A stretch of DNA of 64,000 nucleotides from an uncultured Oscillospiraceae bacterium (GTDB taxonomy: Bacteria; Bacillota; Clostridia; Oscillospirales; Ruminococcaceae): positions 13,775 to 77,774 of the forward strand of contig CAJUHS010000014.1 in assembly GCA_910586535.1 (NCBI GenBank), written 5' to 3'. A program made the translations under genes and the position numbers. This document shows positions 16,008-24,570 of the stretch, in pieces; position 1 is the first letter of the stretch, and every line of letters starts with the position of its first letter. The notes under the pieces are model-generated. The model did not search any database, was not told where the DNA came from, and was given only the letters and a program-made list of their open reading frames with translations.

Positions 16008-16721
16008 TTATAAGGGTTTTTTAGATATCTGACCACCGTTTCTTGGATACTTTTCTGCTGTCAATGCAATTTTTTGTACTATTATAAGTACCCGTCTGTC
16101 TCCACTTGGAAGTCCGTATTCCTTAACGTCGGCGATTTCTCCGCCCAGAAGCTTAACGGCATTTTCGCCCTCACGATAATTTTCATTGGGACCTTTCATT
16201 GCCGCAAATACCCCGCCGACTTTCACAAAAGGAAGGCAGTATTCCGCAAGCACAGGCATTGCCGCTACAGCTCTTGCAAATGCCGCTCCGAATTTTTCTC
16301 TGTACGAAGAGTTTCGTCCTCCCTCTTCGGCTCTTGCATGAACAAATTTTGCCTCAACATTTGCTTTTCCGCAAGCCGATGAAAGAAAGTTAATGCGTTT
16401 GTTGAGACTGTCCAGCAAAGTAAGTTTAACATCGGGACGGTATATTTTTATCGGTACTCCCGGAAATCCTGCCCCCGTGCCTACATCAATTATTTTTTCT
16501 TTATCGGGGATATCCAAAAATTTCAGCGGCAGTATACTGTCAAGAAAGTGCTTTACCGCAATACCATCGGGATCGGTTATCCCGGTAAGGTTCATTTTTT
16601 CGTTCCATTCCACAAGAGCCTCGGCATATGCCAAAAACTGTGCGTATCGTTCTTCTGTAACCTCAAATCCCTCTGCGGAGAAAATTTCCGCAAAATTTTT
16701 AAATTCAGGCAGTGTTGACAT
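16008..16721 (-). CDS. rsmG: 16S rRNA (guanine527-N7)-methyltransferase RsmG (GidB)
   Basis: A 237-residue Rossmann methyltransferase: NLTGITDPDGIAVKHFLDSI near residue 43, the SAM-binding loop IIDVGTGAGFPGVPIKI near 80, and HARAEE with SRAVA-like FARAVAAMPVL further on. It methylates G527 of 16S rRNA; loss gives low-level streptomycin resistance in several bacteria. It follows mnmG by 12 bp, the classical gidA-gidB pair. GGGGAAG precedes the start. Confidence 0.95.
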   Translation of the reverse strand: MSTLPEFKNFAEIFSAEGFEVTEERYAQFLAYAEALVEWNEKMNLTGITDPDGIAVKHFLDSILPLKFLDIPDKEKIIDVGTGAGFPGVPIKIYRPDVKLTLLDSLNKRINFLSSACGKANVEAKFVHARAEEGGRNSSYREKFGAAFARAVAAMPVLAEYCLPFVKVGGVFAAMKGPNENYREGENAVKLLGGEIADVKEYGLPSGDRRVLIIVQKIALTAEKYPRNGGQISKKPL

Positions 16722-16733
16722 ATTTACTTCCCC

Positions 16734-18605
16734 TTACTTGTTGGCGGAAAGCCAAATTATAAGTACGCTCACATCTGCGGGCGAGACTCCCGATATCCTG
16801 CTTGCCTGTCCGATATTCTCAGGCTGGATACGGTTCAGCTTCTCCTGAGATTCAAGGCTCAGACCTTTTATCTCTTTATAGTCAAATGGCTGCGGAAGAC
16901 GTTTATTTTCAAGTTTTCTAACGTGTTCCACCTCTGCAAGCTGCCGCTCAATGTAGCCCTCATATTCTATCTGCAACCCCACCTGTTCCTGCACTTCAAA
17001 CGGAAGCTCCGGTCTTTCCCCGTCAAAAGGAGCTAAATCTTCATAGGATATCTGCGGGCGGCGGATAAGATCGCTCATCTTCACGCCTGTGGAAATCTCC
17101 GCCGTACCCTTTTGAAGCAGCAGTTCGTTAAGTTCCGCTGTGGGAGACAAAGTTTTCGACTTAACGCGGGAAATTTCCTGCTTTATCTGCAATTGTTTCA
17201 CGTGGAACAATTTGTAACGCTTTTCCGAAATAAGTCCTATTTCGTATCCAAGCGGAGTAAGCCTCTCGTCCGCATTATCCTGACGAAGCAGAAGCCTGTA
17301 TTCACTTCTGGAGGTCATCATACGGTATGGATCAAGACAGCCCTTTATTACAAGGTCGTCGATAAGCGTTCCGATATAGGATGAAGAACGGCTTAATGTT
17401 ATTCCTTCCTGACCTTTGCAGTACCGCGCCGCGTTTATTCCCGCAACAAGTCCCTGTGCAGCGGCTTCTTCGTAACCGGACGTGCCGTTAAACTGTCCCG
17501 CACCGTAGAGTCCCCTTATATTCTTAAATTCCAAAGTATGCTTCAAATCCTGAGGATTGCAGCAGTCGTACTCGATAGCATAGGCATTTCGCATTATCTC
17601 AACGCGCTCAAGCCCCTTTATTGTACGTAAAAATGCAATCTGCACGTCCTCGGGCAGAGACGAAGACATGCCCTGCAAATAAAATTCCTCCGTATCCAGA
17701 CCCATTGGTTCTATAAAGAGCTGATGCCTCGGACGTTCGGAAAACCGGACGATTTTGTCCTCTATCGACGGACAGTACCGCGGACCAATACCCTCAATTC
17801 GTCCCGAATACATAGGCGACCTGTGAATATTTTCATGGATAACGCGGTGAGTCTCCACGTTTGTGTATGCAACATAACAAGGCACAATATTTTCAAGTCC
17901 CTCGCGGGAGGTTTCAAAGGAAAACGGCTGAATATCACTGTCTCCGTGCTGTATCTCCAGCTTGTCAAAATCAATGGAACGGCGGTGGACTCGGCTGGGA
18001 GTACCCGTCTTGAAGCGGCGTATCTCAATACCAAGCTTTTTCAGACTGTCCGAAAGGCCCCTCGCCGGCAAAGTGCTGTCTGGACCGCTTTCATAGGAAA
18101 CATCTCCAACATGGATAAGTCCTTTCAGATAAGTACCGGTGGCGATTATTGCAGTCTTTACCTTATACTCGCCGCCCAGATGTGTAACTATTCCGGTAAC
18201 TGTACCGTTTTCGGCAAGAATTTCCGTTACCTCCGCCTGCTTCACGTCAAGGTTTTCCTGCATTTCACATATTTTTTTCATATGGTTATGGTACTTTACT
18301 CTGTCTGCCTGTACCCTGAGACTGTGCACCGCAGGTCCCTTTCCCCTGTTGAGCATACGGCTCTGAATAAAACAAGCGTCGGCGGCTTTTCCCATTTCAC
18401 CGCCGAGAGCGTCTATCTCGCGGACAAGATGACCCTTTGCAGTTCCTCCTATAGAAGGATTGCATGGCATATTTGCAATATTGTCCAGAGATATTGTAAA
18501 CATGACCGTTTTTGCGCCAAGCCGCGCTGCAGCCAGAGCTGCCTCAACTCCCGCGTGTCCCGCTCCGATAACAGCCACATCGTAGCTGTCTATATAGTGA
18601 CTCAT
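16734..18605 (-). CDS. mnmG: tRNA uridine-5-carboxymethylaminomethyl modification protein MnmG (GidA)
   Basis: A 623-residue FAD protein. It begins with the dinucleotide-binding fold VAVIGAGHAGVEAALAAARLG, has NMPCNPSIGGTAKGHLVREIDALGG near residue 45, the GTGTYLKG-like ATGTYLKGLIHVG, and the QGLVAGINAA region, and a C-terminal helical domain that binds MnmE. With MnmE it installs cmnm5U at wobble U34. ATG at 18605 is used because GGGAGG lies upstream. A parS-like site is embedded in its coding sequence at 17194-17209. Confidence 0.97.
   Translation of the reverse strand: MSHYIDSYDVAVIGAGHAGVEAALAAARLGAKTVMFTISLDNIANMPCNPSIGGTAKGHLVREIDALGGEMGKAADACFIQSRMLNRGKGPAVHSLRVQADRVKYHNHMKKICEMQENLDVKQAEVTEILAENGTVTGIVTHLGGEYKVKTAIIATGTYLKGLIHVGDVSYESGPDSTLPARGLSDSLKKLGIEIRRFKTGTPSRVHRRSIDFDKLEIQHGDSDIQPFSFETSREGLENIVPCYVAYTNVETHRVIHENIHRSPMYSGRIEGIGPRYCPSIEDKIVRFSERPRHQLFIEPMGLDTEEFYLQGMSSSLPEDVQIAFLRTIKGLERVEIMRNAYAIEYDCCNPQDLKHTLEFKNIRGLYGAGQFNGTSGYEEAAAQGLVAGINAARYCKGQEGITLSRSSSYIGTLIDDLVIKGCLDPYRMMTSRSEYRLLLRQDNADERLTPLGYEIGLISEKRYKLFHVKQLQIKQEISRVKSKTLSPTAELNELLLQKGTAEISTGVKMSDLIRRPQISYEDLAPFDGERPELPFEVQEQVGLQIEYEGYIERQLAEVEHVRKLENKRLPQPFDYKEIKGLSLESQEKLNRIQPENIGQASRISGVSPADVSVLIIWLSANK
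17194..17209. promoter_or_regulatory. parS-like site 5, inside mnmG
   Basis: TGTTTCACGTGGAACA with one asymmetric position, flanked by AAT/ATT that extend the palindrome. It is encoded within mnmG codons, as some Bacillus parS sites are within genes. Confidence 0.85.
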
Positions 18606-18686
18606 TTTTTGACCTCCCAAATACGGAAAAATTCCGCAGGCAATTATATCTTAATTTACCATATGCTTAAATGCTTAAAGTTTAAA

Positions 18687-18714
18687 GAAAATTGTTCCAC
18701 GTGGAACAATTTTC
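18687..18714. promoter_or_regulatory. parS site 6, 28-bp perfect palindrome
   Basis: TGTTCCACGTGGAACA (18693-18708) extended on both sides to a 28-bp perfect palindrome between the GNAT gene and mnmG; the longest parS-like palindrome in the window. Confidence 0.92.
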
Positions 18715-18726
18715 AGATAAATAAAA

Positions 18727-19269
18727 TTATTCTGTAATATTCATAGACACCAGTCTGCTTGCCGCGCCAAGATATTTTTTCATCATGCTTTCATACTCCT
18801 CAGGCTTGACGAGTCCTGTACCCATTACATCATATGTTACTGTCGCCTCTCGAATGGTCAGCGGCAGCGGCCTCAGGCTGTTTCTCATATAAAATTTTCT
18901 GCGCTTTTGCCGCTCTTCAAAATTATTTGCGGAATCGTCAAGCTGTTCCAATGCAAGGAAAATTCTCTGTCCCTCATAATGTATCAAAATCGACTGCAAA
19001 GCCTTGCTGCCTATTCCTCTGCCCCTCATATTTTCCGAAAGCGCAAGATAAAACAAATAGGACGCACTTCCCTCACTAATTACATAAGCAAGTCCTGACC
19101 ATTTTCCGTCGGCATAAATACCCCAGAAATCAACGTTTTCTTTTCCCGACTTCATAGCCAGAAGCCACATGGGAGCCCTTTCATCGGCTGGAAAAGCAGT
19201 CCTGTAGAGACGGCCTATATTTCTATAGTCCTTGCTGAACATATTTATCCTTTTAAGAGTGATTATCAT
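18727..19269 (-). CDS. GNAT-family N-acetyltransferase
   Basis: A 180-residue GNAT. The acetyl-CoA binding motif A is LSENMRGRGIGSKALQSIL near residue 79, preceded by the beta4 strand ASYLFYLAL. The C-terminal third (residues 120-180) is family-specific. Acceptor substrate unknown. It lies between mnmE and mnmG, which are normally adjacent, on the same strand and so is probably co-transcribed with them; this insertion in a tRNA-modification operon is unusual but says nothing firm about function. Confidence 0.85.
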   Translation of the reverse strand: MIITLKRINMFSKDYRNIGRLYRTAFPADERAPMWLLAMKSGKENVDFWGIYADGKWSGLAYVISEGSASYLFYLALSENMRGRGIGSKALQSILIHYEGQRIFLALEQLDDSANNFEERQKRRKFYMRNSLRPLPLTIREATVTYDVMGTGLVKPEEYESMMKKYLGAASRLVSMNITE

Positions 19270-19308
19270 TATAATAGTCCTTTCAAATTTTCGGACGTTT
19301 TCACGCCG

Positions 19309-20679
19309 CTATTTTCCCACGCAGAAACGTGAGAACACCTCGTCAACAACAGCTTCGGAAGCCTTTTCACCCGTCAGCTCCAGCAGCGAATTTTCTCCGT
19401 CGTCTATAAGAACGGTGACTGCGTCAAAGGTCGCTCCCGCCTTGAGAGCCTCCAAAGCATCTGTAAAGCACTGCTTTGCTTTTAAAGCACAGCTTCTTTG
19501 CCGTTCGTTTGCAAGTATACCCATATCTGCTGAAAATCCTGATATTCCGTAAAGCTTTTCAACCGCAGCTTTAAGAGCGTCAATGCCATCTCCTTTTTCA
19601 GCGGAGACCGTTACGCTGTTCTTAAAGCAATCGGAAATTTCCTCAAAATCAAACCGCTGCTCCAAATCTGATTTATTCAGCACCGCAATAGAATTACGGT
19701 TCCTGCACCTTTCGGAAAGCTCCCTGTCCTCATCGGTAATAAGGCTTCCAACATCAAAAACCGCAAGTATAAGATCGGCGGAATCAAGCTTTTTTCTCGC
19801 CCTGTCTACACCGATACTCTCAACGCTGTCCTCGGTATCATGAATACCCGCCGTATCTGAAAGCCGCAGAACAATATCCCCCAAACGAACTGATTCCTCA
19901 ACAATGTCTCGGGTCGTGCCCGCCGTGTCGGAAACAATACTCCTTTCACAGCCGGCTAAAAGATTCATCAGAGTGCTTTTTCCCACATTGGGACGTCCTG
20001 CAATAACGGTATCAGCGCCCTCCCTGACAATACGACCGCTTTCATAGGATTCAAGAAGTTCACCCAATTCGGCAATTCCCGCTTCAAGAACTGCGGATAT
20101 TTCATACTCCTCCACAGCTGGGATATCGTCGTCGGGGTAATCAACCCAAGCCGCAAGAGAGCCGAGAAGCTTTAACATTCCATCAGAGACCGTTTTTATG
20201 CGGCGGAACAGCGCACCGTCCCGAAGAGCCTCGGCACATTTCAGACCTGCGCCTCCGTCAGCTGAAATAATGTCCATAACAGCTTCAGCCTGAGTAAGGC
20301 TCATTTTTCCATTAAGAAACGCACGCTTTGTAAATTCTCCCGCGCCGGCAGGCTTAGCTCCTCTGTCAAAAATAAGCCTCAGTATCTGCTCTGTAACAAA
20401 AATACCTCCATGGCAGGAAATTTCAACAACGTCCTCTCCTGTATAGGATTTAGGCGCACGGAAAACCGTCAGTACCCCGTCGTCCATAATCTCATCGCCG
20501 TTTACAATCTTTCCGTAAGCGCAAGTGTATCCCTCCATTTCCGATGGGGGAATTTTGCAGGACACAGACTGAAAAACCTTGTCCGCCACAGAAAGAGCGT
20601 CCTCTCCCGAAATGCGTATAACAGATATCCCTCCCTGAGCGCGAGGAGTTGAAATTGCCGCAGCAGTATCAGTTGACAT
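19309..20679 (-). CDS. mnmE: tRNA modification GTPase MnmE (TrmE)
   Basis: A 456-residue protein: N-terminal folate-binding domain (DTAAAISTPRAQGGISVIRISG), helical domain, and inserted G domain with GRPNVGKSTLMN (G1), DTAGTTRD (G2/G3), NKSD (G4). It ends in CVGK, the conserved catalytic C-terminal Cys motif. It dimerises by GTP and works with MnmG. The ATG at 20679 is chosen because TTGGAGG precedes it. A strong minus-strand terminator (20690-20726) lies immediately upstream of the ribosome-binding site. Confidence 0.97.
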   Translation of the reverse strand: MSTDTAAAISTPRAQGGISVIRISGEDALSVADKVFQSVSCKIPPSEMEGYTCAYGKIVNGDEIMDDGVLTVFRAPKSYTGEDVVEISCHGGIFVTEQILRLIFDRGAKPAGAGEFTKRAFLNGKMSLTQAEAVMDIISADGGAGLKCAEALRDGALFRRIKTVSDGMLKLLGSLAAWVDYPDDDIPAVEEYEISAVLEAGIAELGELLESYESGRIVREGADTVIAGRPNVGKSTLMNLLAGCERSIVSDTAGTTRDIVEESVRLGDIVLRLSDTAGIHDTEDSVESIGVDRARKKLDSADLILAVFDVGSLITDEDRELSERCRNRNSIAVLNKSDLEQRFDFEEISDCFKNSVTVSAEKGDGIDALKAAVEKLYGISGFSADMGILANERQRSCALKAKQCFTDALEALKAGATFDAVTVLIDDGENSLLELTGEKASEAVVDEVFSRFCVGK

Positions 20680-20689
20680 AATTACCTCC

Positions 20690-20726
20690 AAAAGAAAAGG
20701 GAGCACGGGAATCCTCCCATGCTCCC
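20690..20726 (-). terminator. Terminator or attenuator between jag and mnmE
   Basis: On the minus strand GGGAGCATGGGA and TCCCGTGCTCCC pair over 12 bp (one G-U) with loop GGAT, followed by TTTTCTTTT. It ends within 15 bases of the mnmE start. Confidence 0.85.
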
Positions 20727-20745
20727 GCATGAACCATTTTTAAAT

Positions 20746-20761
20746 TATTCCGTGTGGAACA
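20746..20761. promoter_or_regulatory. parS-like site 7 (degenerate)
   Basis: TATTCCGTGTGGAACA between jag and mnmE; the right half is intact, the left half has changes. Confidence 0.5.
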
Positions 20762-20791
20762 ATTACAGCGATACAAAAAATCACGCTTAGC

Positions 20792-21613
20792 TTAAATGTC
20801 GATTTTTCCGTAAAGATCGCCCTCAACAAGATTACTGTCCTCTGGTTTTGGACGCTTGTAATCCTTTTCAAAAGAGGTCTTCATCATATCCATGGAACGA
20901 GGCGTGTACTCGCCGGGCTTCTTGTCGCGGCGTGGTCTGCGGTCGCGGTCTCCCCTGTCTCCCTTGTAACCGTCCTTTCTTTCACGGCGCGGTGCTGTGG
21001 AGGAAATAACTACCTTGCGGTAAGGCTCCTCGCCTACGCTTTTGGAAACAACTCCTTCTATATTTGCAACAGCCGAATGGATAATTCTTCTCTCGTATGG
21101 ATTCATAGGCTCCAAAGCGGAAGTCCTGCCAGTACGTATAACAGTCTTGGATATCTTTACTGCCAGCTCCTCAAGAATAGCCTTTCTCTTTTCACGATAT
21201 CCGCAGCAATCAACGGTAATACGGCAGTAATCCTTGTCCCCGCGGTTTGCCGACATTGAAGCAAGGTACTGGATAGCGTCAAGAGTCTCTCCGCGCCTGC
21301 CTATAACCGCACCAGTTGTATCGCCCAGTATCTCAATAAGCGCGCCGTCCTCTGTTTCGGCGACCTTTACTTCATTCTCGATACCCATATTTTTCAATAT
21401 CGTTCTGATGTAATCTCCCGCCGAGTCAGCCTTTGACTGCTTGAAAACAGCCTCTACCTTGGCCTCGCCCTTGACCTTTCCGAAAATTCCTTTTTTAGGT
21501 TCTTCGATAACGCTGAAGCTTATCCTGCTTTCCTCCGTACCGAATTTCTGCGCCGCCATAGCCTTAGCTTCCTCTATGGTTTTCGCAGTAAAAATTTCTT
21601 TTTTTTCTGCCAT
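20792..21613 (-). CDS. jag: RNA-binding protein Jag/KhpB (SpoIIIJ-associated)
   Basis: A 273-residue protein with Jag-N domain (TAKTIEEAKAMAAQKFGTEESRISFSVIEEPKKGIFG), a KH domain (IEILGDTTGAVIGRRGETLDAIQYLAS, with GRRG as the GxxG loop) and an R3H domain (MNPYERRIIHSAVANIEGVVSKSVGEEPYRKVVIS, RxxxH). The C-terminal tail of about 65 residues is rich in Arg, Lys, Asp and Gly and likely disordered. Family members (KhpB/EloR) bind many RNAs and affect cell elongation. Classical position behind yidC. Confidence 0.94.
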   Translation of the reverse strand: MAEKKEIFTAKTIEEAKAMAAQKFGTEESRISFSVIEEPKKGIFGKVKGEAKVEAVFKQSKADSAGDYIRTILKNMGIENEVKVAETEDGALIEILGDTTGAVIGRRGETLDAIQYLASMSANRGDKDYCRITVDCCGYREKRKAILEELAVKISKTVIRTGRTSALEPMNPYERRIIHSAVANIEGVVSKSVGEEPYRKVVISSTAPRRERKDGYKGDRGDRDRRPRRDKKPGEYTPRSMDMMKTSFEKDYKRPKPEDSNLVEGDLYGKIDI

Positions 21614-21650
21614 ACCGACCATCCTTTCACTTTAATTTATTCTTATCAGA

Positions 21651-22841
21651 TCAATCTTCATCTTCAATAAATTCTTCTCCGTACTTCTCTGCCTGTCTGC
21701 GTCTTGCTTCGCGGATTATCATTTTCTCGTATTCCTTCTGCTTGGCTCTGGAAATTTTTATTTCAGAAGAACCATCTTCCTCATCATCATCGGATACCTT
21801 AGCAGACACCGCGCCGCTCTTCAGACCTGAGCTTCCGCTCTGACTACTCTGACCGTTCTGAGAAGCCATCTTATCCTCCATGATCTTCTGATAACGCTCC
21901 ATCATATTGGGACGGTTTTTCTTCTTGCGTTTCTTTTTATCCTTTTCCACCAGCGAAGCCACATATTCCGGAGTATAGATATGGTACAATACGATAGACT
22001 GTACAAAGCTGAACAGGGAGGACATAGTCCAGTAGAAACCGATACCGGCAGGATACTTAAATGCGATCCAGATAGAGAACAATGGCATCACATAAAGCAT
22101 GATGTTCATACCGCCCATGTTCGGAGCGTCGGGATTCATCTTCTTATTGCGTATCTGCATATAGATAGTCATGGCAAGCTGAATAACGCCGGACATAATA
22201 GGTATCATCAGCAAAATAACGGCAGCAGCTTTCCATGATTCAGGATGAAGCGTAGGTATATCGCCAAGATCGACGATACCGAAAAGCTTATTGTTAAAGT
22301 TCACTACCTTTTCGGCAAAATCGGGAAACTGTTCCGCCATTGATGAAAATGCAGAGGGATCCTTCTGTACTTCCTTTACTATATAGATCTCCGGACGGTG
22401 TTCAAAATAAGCGGGGACAGCCCCTCCGTTTGCGGTAAAAATATTTCTGGTTATCTCTGCAGCAGCATTTATGGCGTCCTTGCCCGCATGAAGAATATGA
22501 GTCAGCGGACGGTAAACAACGTCGAAAATACCGTACAATATCGGAAACTGTATAAAAAGCGGCAGACAGGAAGCCATAGGGTTTATACCCTCCTCGGAGT
22601 AGAGCTTCATCTGCTCCTCCTGAAGCTTCTGCTGATTGTTTGCGTACTGTTTTTTAAGTTTTTCCAGCTTAGGCTGAAACGCCGCCATTGCGGCGGAGGA
22701 TTTCTGCTGCTTTACGGATAAAGGAAAAAGAATTATCTTTGTTATAAGTGTAAAAAGAATTATCGCCCATGCGTAATTATGTGTGATCTGATACATCAGC
22801 CACATGATGTACCCAAGAGGGACGCCGATTATTTCGCTCAT
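21651..22841 (-). CDS. yidC: Membrane protein insertase YidC/SpoIIIJ
   Basis: A 396-residue insertase of the YidC/Oxa1 family. The helix following ITHNYAWAIILFTLITKIILFPL and the cytoplasmic hairpin KQQKSSAAMAAFQPKLEKLKKQY are typical, as is MASCLPLFIQFPILYGIFDVVYRPL. Compared with Bacillus SpoIIIJ it has a larger extracytoplasmic loop (about residues 125-205) and a long Lys/acid-rich C-terminal tail (about 300-396). No lipobox is evident at the N terminus, which starts with a membrane helix. It inserts membrane proteins with or without Sec. Confidence 0.95.
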   Translation of the reverse strand: MSEIIGVPLGYIMWLMYQITHNYAWAIILFTLITKIILFPLSVKQQKSSAAMAAFQPKLEKLKKQYANNQQKLQEEQMKLYSEEGINPMASCLPLFIQFPILYGIFDVVYRPLTHILHAGKDAINAAAEITRNIFTANGGAVPAYFEHRPEIYIVKEVQKDPSAFSSMAEQFPDFAEKVVNFNNKLFGIVDLGDIPTLHPESWKAAAVILLMIPIMSGVIQLAMTIYMQIRNKKMNPDAPNMGGMNIMLYVMPLFSIWIAFKYPAGIGFYWTMSSLFSFVQSIVLYHIYTPEYVASLVEKDKKKRKKKNRPNMMERYQKIMEDKMASQNGQSSQSGSSGLKSGAVSAKVSDDDEEDGSSEIKISRAKQKEYEKMIIREARRRQAEKYGEEFIEDED

Positions 22842-22955
22842 TTTGACCTCCGATGATATTTACTTTACGTATAATTTTTAGAATAATAACTTATTGTTTA
22901 CTCTTTTAGAAATTCAACGCTTTAGTATTCGCCGCTGCAGGTATCCGAACTATGG

Positions 22956-23237
22956 TTATTCAGTACTGTGCGGAGGGACAGTTCTTCCCTTTCCGTAGCG
23001 TTTATTAAGCGTATAGAAACTAAATCTGTCAGGAACTTCGTCAACTCCTCCCAGACTCCACGGGTTGCACCTAAGTATCCTCCAGACCGCCAGAACCGTG
23101 CCTTTCAGCGCACCGTGCTTTTCAAGAGCGGTAAGCGCATATGCCGAACAAGTGGGATAATATTTGCAGCATGGCTTTTTCAGCGGTGATATTTTATTCT
23201 GATATAATTTTACTAAAAGTAATAATATTTTTTTCAT
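22956..23237 (-). CDS. yidD: Membrane protein insertion efficiency factor YidD
   Basis: A 93-residue YidD: LVKLYQNKISPLKKPCCKYYPTCSAYALTALEKHGALKGTVLAVWRILRCNPWSLGGVDEVP contains the conserved Cys cluster and WRILRCNPW motif of DUF37. It sits between rnpA (13 bp away) and yidC, the conserved arrangement. It aids YidC-dependent insertion at the inner face of the membrane. Confidence 0.96.
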   Translation of the reverse strand: MKKILLLLVKLYQNKISPLKKPCCKYYPTCSAYALTALEKHGALKGTVLAVWRILRCNPWSLGGVDEVPDRFSFYTLNKRYGKGRTVPPHSTE

Positions 23238-23250
23238 TACATTTTGTATA

Positions 23251-23634
23251 TTATTTTTTATCCTTTTGGAAAGACCTTTTACCCTCGGTTTTTTTCTCCA
23301 TAGACTTAATTATAGAGGGCAAAGCCTTTTTTTTCAGAAAACAGCTTATCTGAGTAGACTTACAGTCTCCGCAGCCGGGACGCGCAACTATAACGTAGTC
23401 AAAACCTTTCGGGAAAAACTCCTCGTTCTCTCTGTAGGCTGCGCGGATTATCCTCCGGCATCGGCTTCTGACAACGGCGTTTCCAACCTTTTTACCGGCT
23501 GTAATACCCAAACGCTTTTTTCCCCTGCCGTTTTTACGGTAATAAACCGTAACGGCTCTTCCCGCAGAATATCCGCCCCGCTTATAGGCGTTAAGGAAAT
23601 CCTTGTTTTCTTTTAAAATAACAGTATATTTCAT
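23251..23634 (-). CDS. rnpA: Ribonuclease P protein component
   Basis: A 127-residue RnpA with the N-terminal ENKDFLNAYKRG segment and the RNA-binding signature VGNAVVRSRCRRIIRAAYRE (the RNR-like motif; here RSRCRR). It assists the RNase P RNA in maturing tRNA 5' ends. The C-terminal extension after GCGDCKSTQISCFL is Lys-rich. Separated from rpmH by a terminator-like hairpin. Confidence 0.96.
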   Translation of the reverse strand: MKYTVILKENKDFLNAYKRGGYSAGRAVTVYYRKNGRGKKRLGITAGKKVGNAVVRSRCRRIIRAAYRENEEFFPKGFDYVIVARPGCGDCKSTQISCFLKKKALPSIIKSMEKKTEGKRSFQKDKK

Positions 23635-23705
23635 ATAAGATAATACCTAAAGTATATTTTAGTACGGCAGCAAAACAACAAAGCACTATAGTGCAATATA
23701 ACAAT

Positions 23706-23750
23706 GAAACAAAAAGACCGCAACAAAGGTCTGTACCCCCCTGCGGTCTT
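23706..23750 (-). terminator. Hairpin/terminator between rpmH and rnpA
   Basis: On the minus strand AAGACCGCA pairs with TGCGGTCTT (genomic arms 23742-23750 and 23714-23722), followed by TTTTGTTTC. It probably ends most rpmH transcripts, keeping rnpA low. Confidence 0.8.
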
Positions 23751-23775
23751 ATCATTTTGTTTTGCTAAGACCTAA

Positions 23776-23910
23776 TCAGTGAGTAAGTCTTGCTCTGCCC
23801 TTAGCTCTTCTTCTCGCAAGAACCTTGCGGCCGTTTCTCGTAGCCATTCTTTTCATAAAGCCGTGCTCTTTTTTTCTGTGAAGCTTCTTGGGCTGATAAG
23901 TTCTTTTCAT
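23776..23910 (-). CDS. rpmH: 50S ribosomal protein L34
   Basis: A 44-residue bL34, starting MKRTYQPKKLHRKKEHGF and ending RRRAKGRARLTH, fully canonical. GGAGGAG lies upstream. It marks the left side of the dnaA region in nearly all bacteria. Confidence 0.98.
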   Translation of the reverse strand: MKRTYQPKKLHRKKEHGFMKRMATRNGRKVLARRRAKGRARLTH

Positions 23911-23998
23911 TGTTTCTCCTCCTTGCTGTGCGGTTTGATACAGTCAGGACGGCTTGAAATATCCTTAAACAAAGACACACCTGTCCCATCAAGGATTA

Positions 23999-24028
23999 AT
24001 TATATAACACTCCTGTTATATCTGTCAA
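23999..24028 (-). promoter_or_regulatory. Promoter of rpmH
   Basis: On the minus strand TTGACA (24028-24023), 18-bp spacer, TATAAT (24004-23999), about 90 bp before rpmH. Confidence 0.8.
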
Positions 24029-24335
24029 GAGGTTTTAAAAAAAATTCACAATTGCAAAAAAAATTCCTTCCTTTTTTATCCGTTTAAGCTAAATAAATGT
24101 ACATTATTACAAATTTTATACTATATGTATATAAAATAAAATTTTTATTAACTGTAAAAAGCAAAAACAGCAAATAAATCAATACGTTTACTTTTATATA
24201 ATTGCAAATCCTTTAAATCTTTTCCGGTTTACTTTTTCAGTGTTTATTATACATATGCCTACCTTTTTTTACCTTATATTACATTATAGACTATTAAAAG
24301 TTTACAAAAACAGGTTTTAAAGTATGGCAAAACTC
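24029..24335. other. AT-rich spacer between the rpmH and dnaA promoters
   Basis: About 300 bp of very AT-rich DNA with no credible ORF. No canonical TTATCCACA box was found; it might contribute an unwinding region but nothing specific supports this. Confidence 0.5.
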
Positions 24336-24364
24336 TTGCAATCTATCGGAAATTATGCTATAAT
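24336..24364 (+). promoter_or_regulatory. Promoter of dnaA
   Basis: TTGCAA (24336-24341), 17-bp spacer, TATAAT (24359-24364), giving a 5' leader of about 200 nt. Confidence 0.75.
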
Positions 24365-24432
24365 AAATAGTATATTAAATTCGTTTTTTATGAACAAAAG
24401 AAAACTCAAAACGGGATGTCCCGTACGCCTAC

Positions 24433-24541
24433 ACTGATCGCCAATTAAAAATGTAAATAAAAAATCCGCGTCAAAATCATATAAAATCATATATGAAAAT
24501 TTTGACTTGATTTTTTATGCGTTTTTTGATCGGTGATCAGT
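24433..24541 (+). promoter_or_regulatory. Long imperfect hairpin in the dnaA leader
   Basis: Four nested helices share one axis: ACTGATCGCC.AT (24433-24445) with GATCGGTGATCAGT (24528-24541); AAAAAATC (24459-24466) with GATTTTTT (24509-24516); GTCAAAAT (24470-24477) with ATTTTGAC (24499-24506); CATAT (24478-24482) with ATATG (24491-24495). The inner part followed by T-runs resembles a terminator. It ends 12 bases before the dnaA ribosome-binding site. Confidence 0.6.
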
Positions 24542-24570
24542 ATGAACGCCTAAAAGGGGAAGATAAAAAT

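Noticed and set aside
17724..18737. A 337-codon plus-strand ORF
   Set aside because: It lies antisense to mnmG, whose motifs are intact; the protein has no recognisable features and covers a parS palindrome.
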